15,785 nucleotides of DNA from Betaproteobacteria bacterium (GTDB lineage Bacteria; Pseudomonadota; Gammaproteobacteria; Burkholderiales; SG8-41), in NCBI GenBank assembly GCA_021300125.1, contig JAJTHX010000400.1:1-15785 (forward strand), in the 5' to 3' direction. The notes under the pieces were generated by a model. It made no database searches. It was given only the letters and a program-made list of their open reading frames with translations, and was not told where the DNA came from. The translations under genes and the position numbers were made by a program. Below are positions 15,068 through 15,785 of the stretch, piece after piece; position 1 is the stretch's first letter, and every line of letters starts with the position of its first letter.

Positions 15068-15103
15068 CCATGGCCCACCCGGATGCCGCCAGCTGCCTGC
15101 GGT

Positions 15104-15133
15104 TTGGGCCGGACGGGGGTAATGGGGTATCAT
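15104..15133 (+). promoter_or_regulatory. Possible promoter of the winged-helix gene
   Basis: TTGGGC at 15104-15109 and TATCAT at 15128-15133 are separated by 18 bp. TATCAT matches 5 of 6 bases of the -10 consensus; the -35 is weak. A start near 15140 would give an untranslated leader of about 70 nt before the ATG at 15211. Confidence 0.3.
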
Positions 15134-15210
15134 TGCGGGTTATCGCCTAGCGCCGGCCCCGACCGCCAGCGCTGCCTCTCAACCCCAGCGCAGAAGGAAG
15201 AAGGCAACTC

Positions 15211-15480
15211 ATGCAGGCAATCCTGGATCACCTGAAGAAAACCGGCGAACAACTTGACGCGGAAATCGCCGCCGCGACCGGCCTGTCTCTCGCCAGCGTG
15301 CGCCAGCAGGTCACCCAGCTGCAATCCCGCGGCGACGTGATGATCTGCAAGTCGATCCGCTACAAGGACGGCAAGCCCACCGAAGGCATGCTCTGCCGCA
15401 TTTCCGGTTACATCCCCCCGGTTGCCCCCGGCCGCAAGCCGAAAGCCGTGACCGCGGCCAAGCAGGCGCTCGAAGGCTGA
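15211..15480 (+). CDS. Small winged-helix DNA-binding protein
   Basis: 89-aa protein with a predicted helix-turn-helix in its first half: LDAEIAAATGLSLASVRQQV followed by TQLQSRGDVMICKSIRY, the pattern of a winged-helix domain (ArsR/MarR/DeoR-like). The C-terminal part CRISGYIPPVAPGRKPKAV ends in a basic PGRKP element that resembles an AT-hook core. I recall similar short proteins, annotated as ArsR-family or hypothetical regulators, in Burkholderiales, but not with a proven role. It has a good purine-rich ribosome site (AAGGAAGAAGG at 15194-15204). It is a single-gene unit: an AT-rich inverted repeat and possible promoter lie upstream and a strong intrinsic terminator 26 bp downstream. No ligand-binding cysteines of the ArsR metal-sensor kind are arranged in it (Cys only in MICKS and LCRI). 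Target genes are unknown. Confidence 0.75.
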   Translation: MQAILDHLKKTGEQLDAEIAAATGLSLASVRQQVTQLQSRGDVMICKSIRYKDGKPTEGMLCRISGYIPPVAPGRKPKAVTAAKQALEG

Positions 15481-15505
15481 GCAGCGGCCGCAGCGGCCGG
15501 CGAAC

Positions 15506-15533
15506 AGGGCGCCTGCGGGCGCCCTTTCCTTTT
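15506..15533 (+). terminator. Intrinsic terminator of the winged-helix gene
   Basis: AGGGCGCC and GGCGCCCT form a perfect 8-bp GC-rich stem with a TGCG loop (15506-15525), followed by a pyrimidine run, TTCCTTTT. It lies 26 bp after the stop of the small winged-helix gene. On the minus strand no T-run follows the stem, so it would mainly stop plus-strand transcripts heading into the convergent TerC gene. Confidence 0.85.
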
Positions 15534-15543
15534 CCGGTTTCGC

Positions 15544-15785
15544 TCAACCCGGCAGCGGCTGGCGTTCACCCCGGGTTTTCCACAGCGACACCAGCACGCC
15601 GCCCGCGATCAGGCTGAACGTCACGGTGAGCGAAATCACCGGCGGGATCTTGCCGATGATGCCGACCAGGAAAATCTTCGAACCGATGAACACCAGCACC
15701 AGGGCGAGCGCGTATTTCAGATACTTGAAGCGGTGGATCATCGCGGCCAGCGCGAAGTAAAGCGAGCGCAGGCCCAGGATCGCGA
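15544..15785 (-). CDS. TerC-family membrane protein, C-terminal part
   Basis: About 80 C-terminal residues of an integral membrane protein; the N-terminal part lies beyond the right edge. The visible start reads AILGLRSLYFALAAMIHRFK, then YLKYALALVLVFIGSKIFLV, and after a short loop (GIIGKIPPVISLTVTF) a last helix and the basic tail KTRGERQPLPG. This is the typical C-terminal end of TerC/Alx proteins, which are linked to tellurite resistance and, for Alx, to manganese homeostasis in other bacteria. The frame is open to the window edge with no in-window start needed. It converges on the winged-helix gene and the terminator between them. Confidence 0.85.
   Translation of the reverse strand, partial: AILGLRSLYFALAAMIHRFKYLKYALALVLVFIGSKIFLVGIIGKIPPVISLTVTFSLIAGGVLVSLWKTRGERQPLPG

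Overview
The window is high-GC DNA (roughly two thirds G+C by eye) with densely packed genes. Its content points to a betaproteobacterium, probably near Burkholderiales or Rhodocyclales: a Bug/TctC-type solute-binding protein, a BktB-like thiolase close to the Cupriavidus enzyme as I remember it, an NrtA-type binding protein with a long pre-Tat leader, and a small winged-helix regulator ending in a PGRKP tail. No tRNA, rRNA, CRISPR array, insertion sequence, integrase or phage gene is visible. No gene-free stretch exceeds about 205 bp.

Region 1 (1-5710, all minus strand; transcription runs right to left). A PAS-containing cytosolic histidine kinase overlaps a NarL/LuxR-type response regulator by ATGA. 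After 120 bp comes an NrtA-like Tat-exported binding protein, then a permease, an ATPase and cyanase (CynS, cut by the left edge just before its last residue or two). The transporter belongs to the nitrate/nitrite/bicarbonate/cyanate family. Linkage to cyanase makes cyanate the likely cargo: uptake, then bicarbonate-dependent conversion to ammonia and CO2. An 18-bp perfect 8-2-8 palindrome sits over the stop codon of the response regulator gene, upstream of the binding-protein gene. It directly abuts a 10-bp palindrome and is the best candidate operator. This two-component/cyanate arrangement is the most interesting part of the window.

Region 2 (5711-9912, plus strand). A 203-bp divergent intergenic region precedes an M48 zinc metalloprotease with a lipoprotein-like leader and a LysM-like tail. 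Next come an ArnT/PMT-type polyprenyl-phosphate glycosyltransferase and, overlapping it by ATGA, the redox chaperone Hsp33. These look like envelope maintenance and stress functions.

Region 3 (9913-15018, plus strand). An AT-rich promoter region precedes a stand-alone BktB-type beta-ketothiolase. Then come a diguanylate cyclase with a complete C-terminal hemerythrin domain (a likely oxygen- or redox-responsive c-di-GMP enzyme), a Bug-type periplasmic binding protein and an MFS transporter. They share a strand but look functionally unrelated.

Region 4 (15019-15785). An AT-rich island with a perfect 9-5-9 inverted repeat lies upstream of a small winged-helix DNA-binding protein, which is closed by a clear intrinsic terminator. 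The C-terminal end of a convergent TerC-family membrane protein runs off the right edge.
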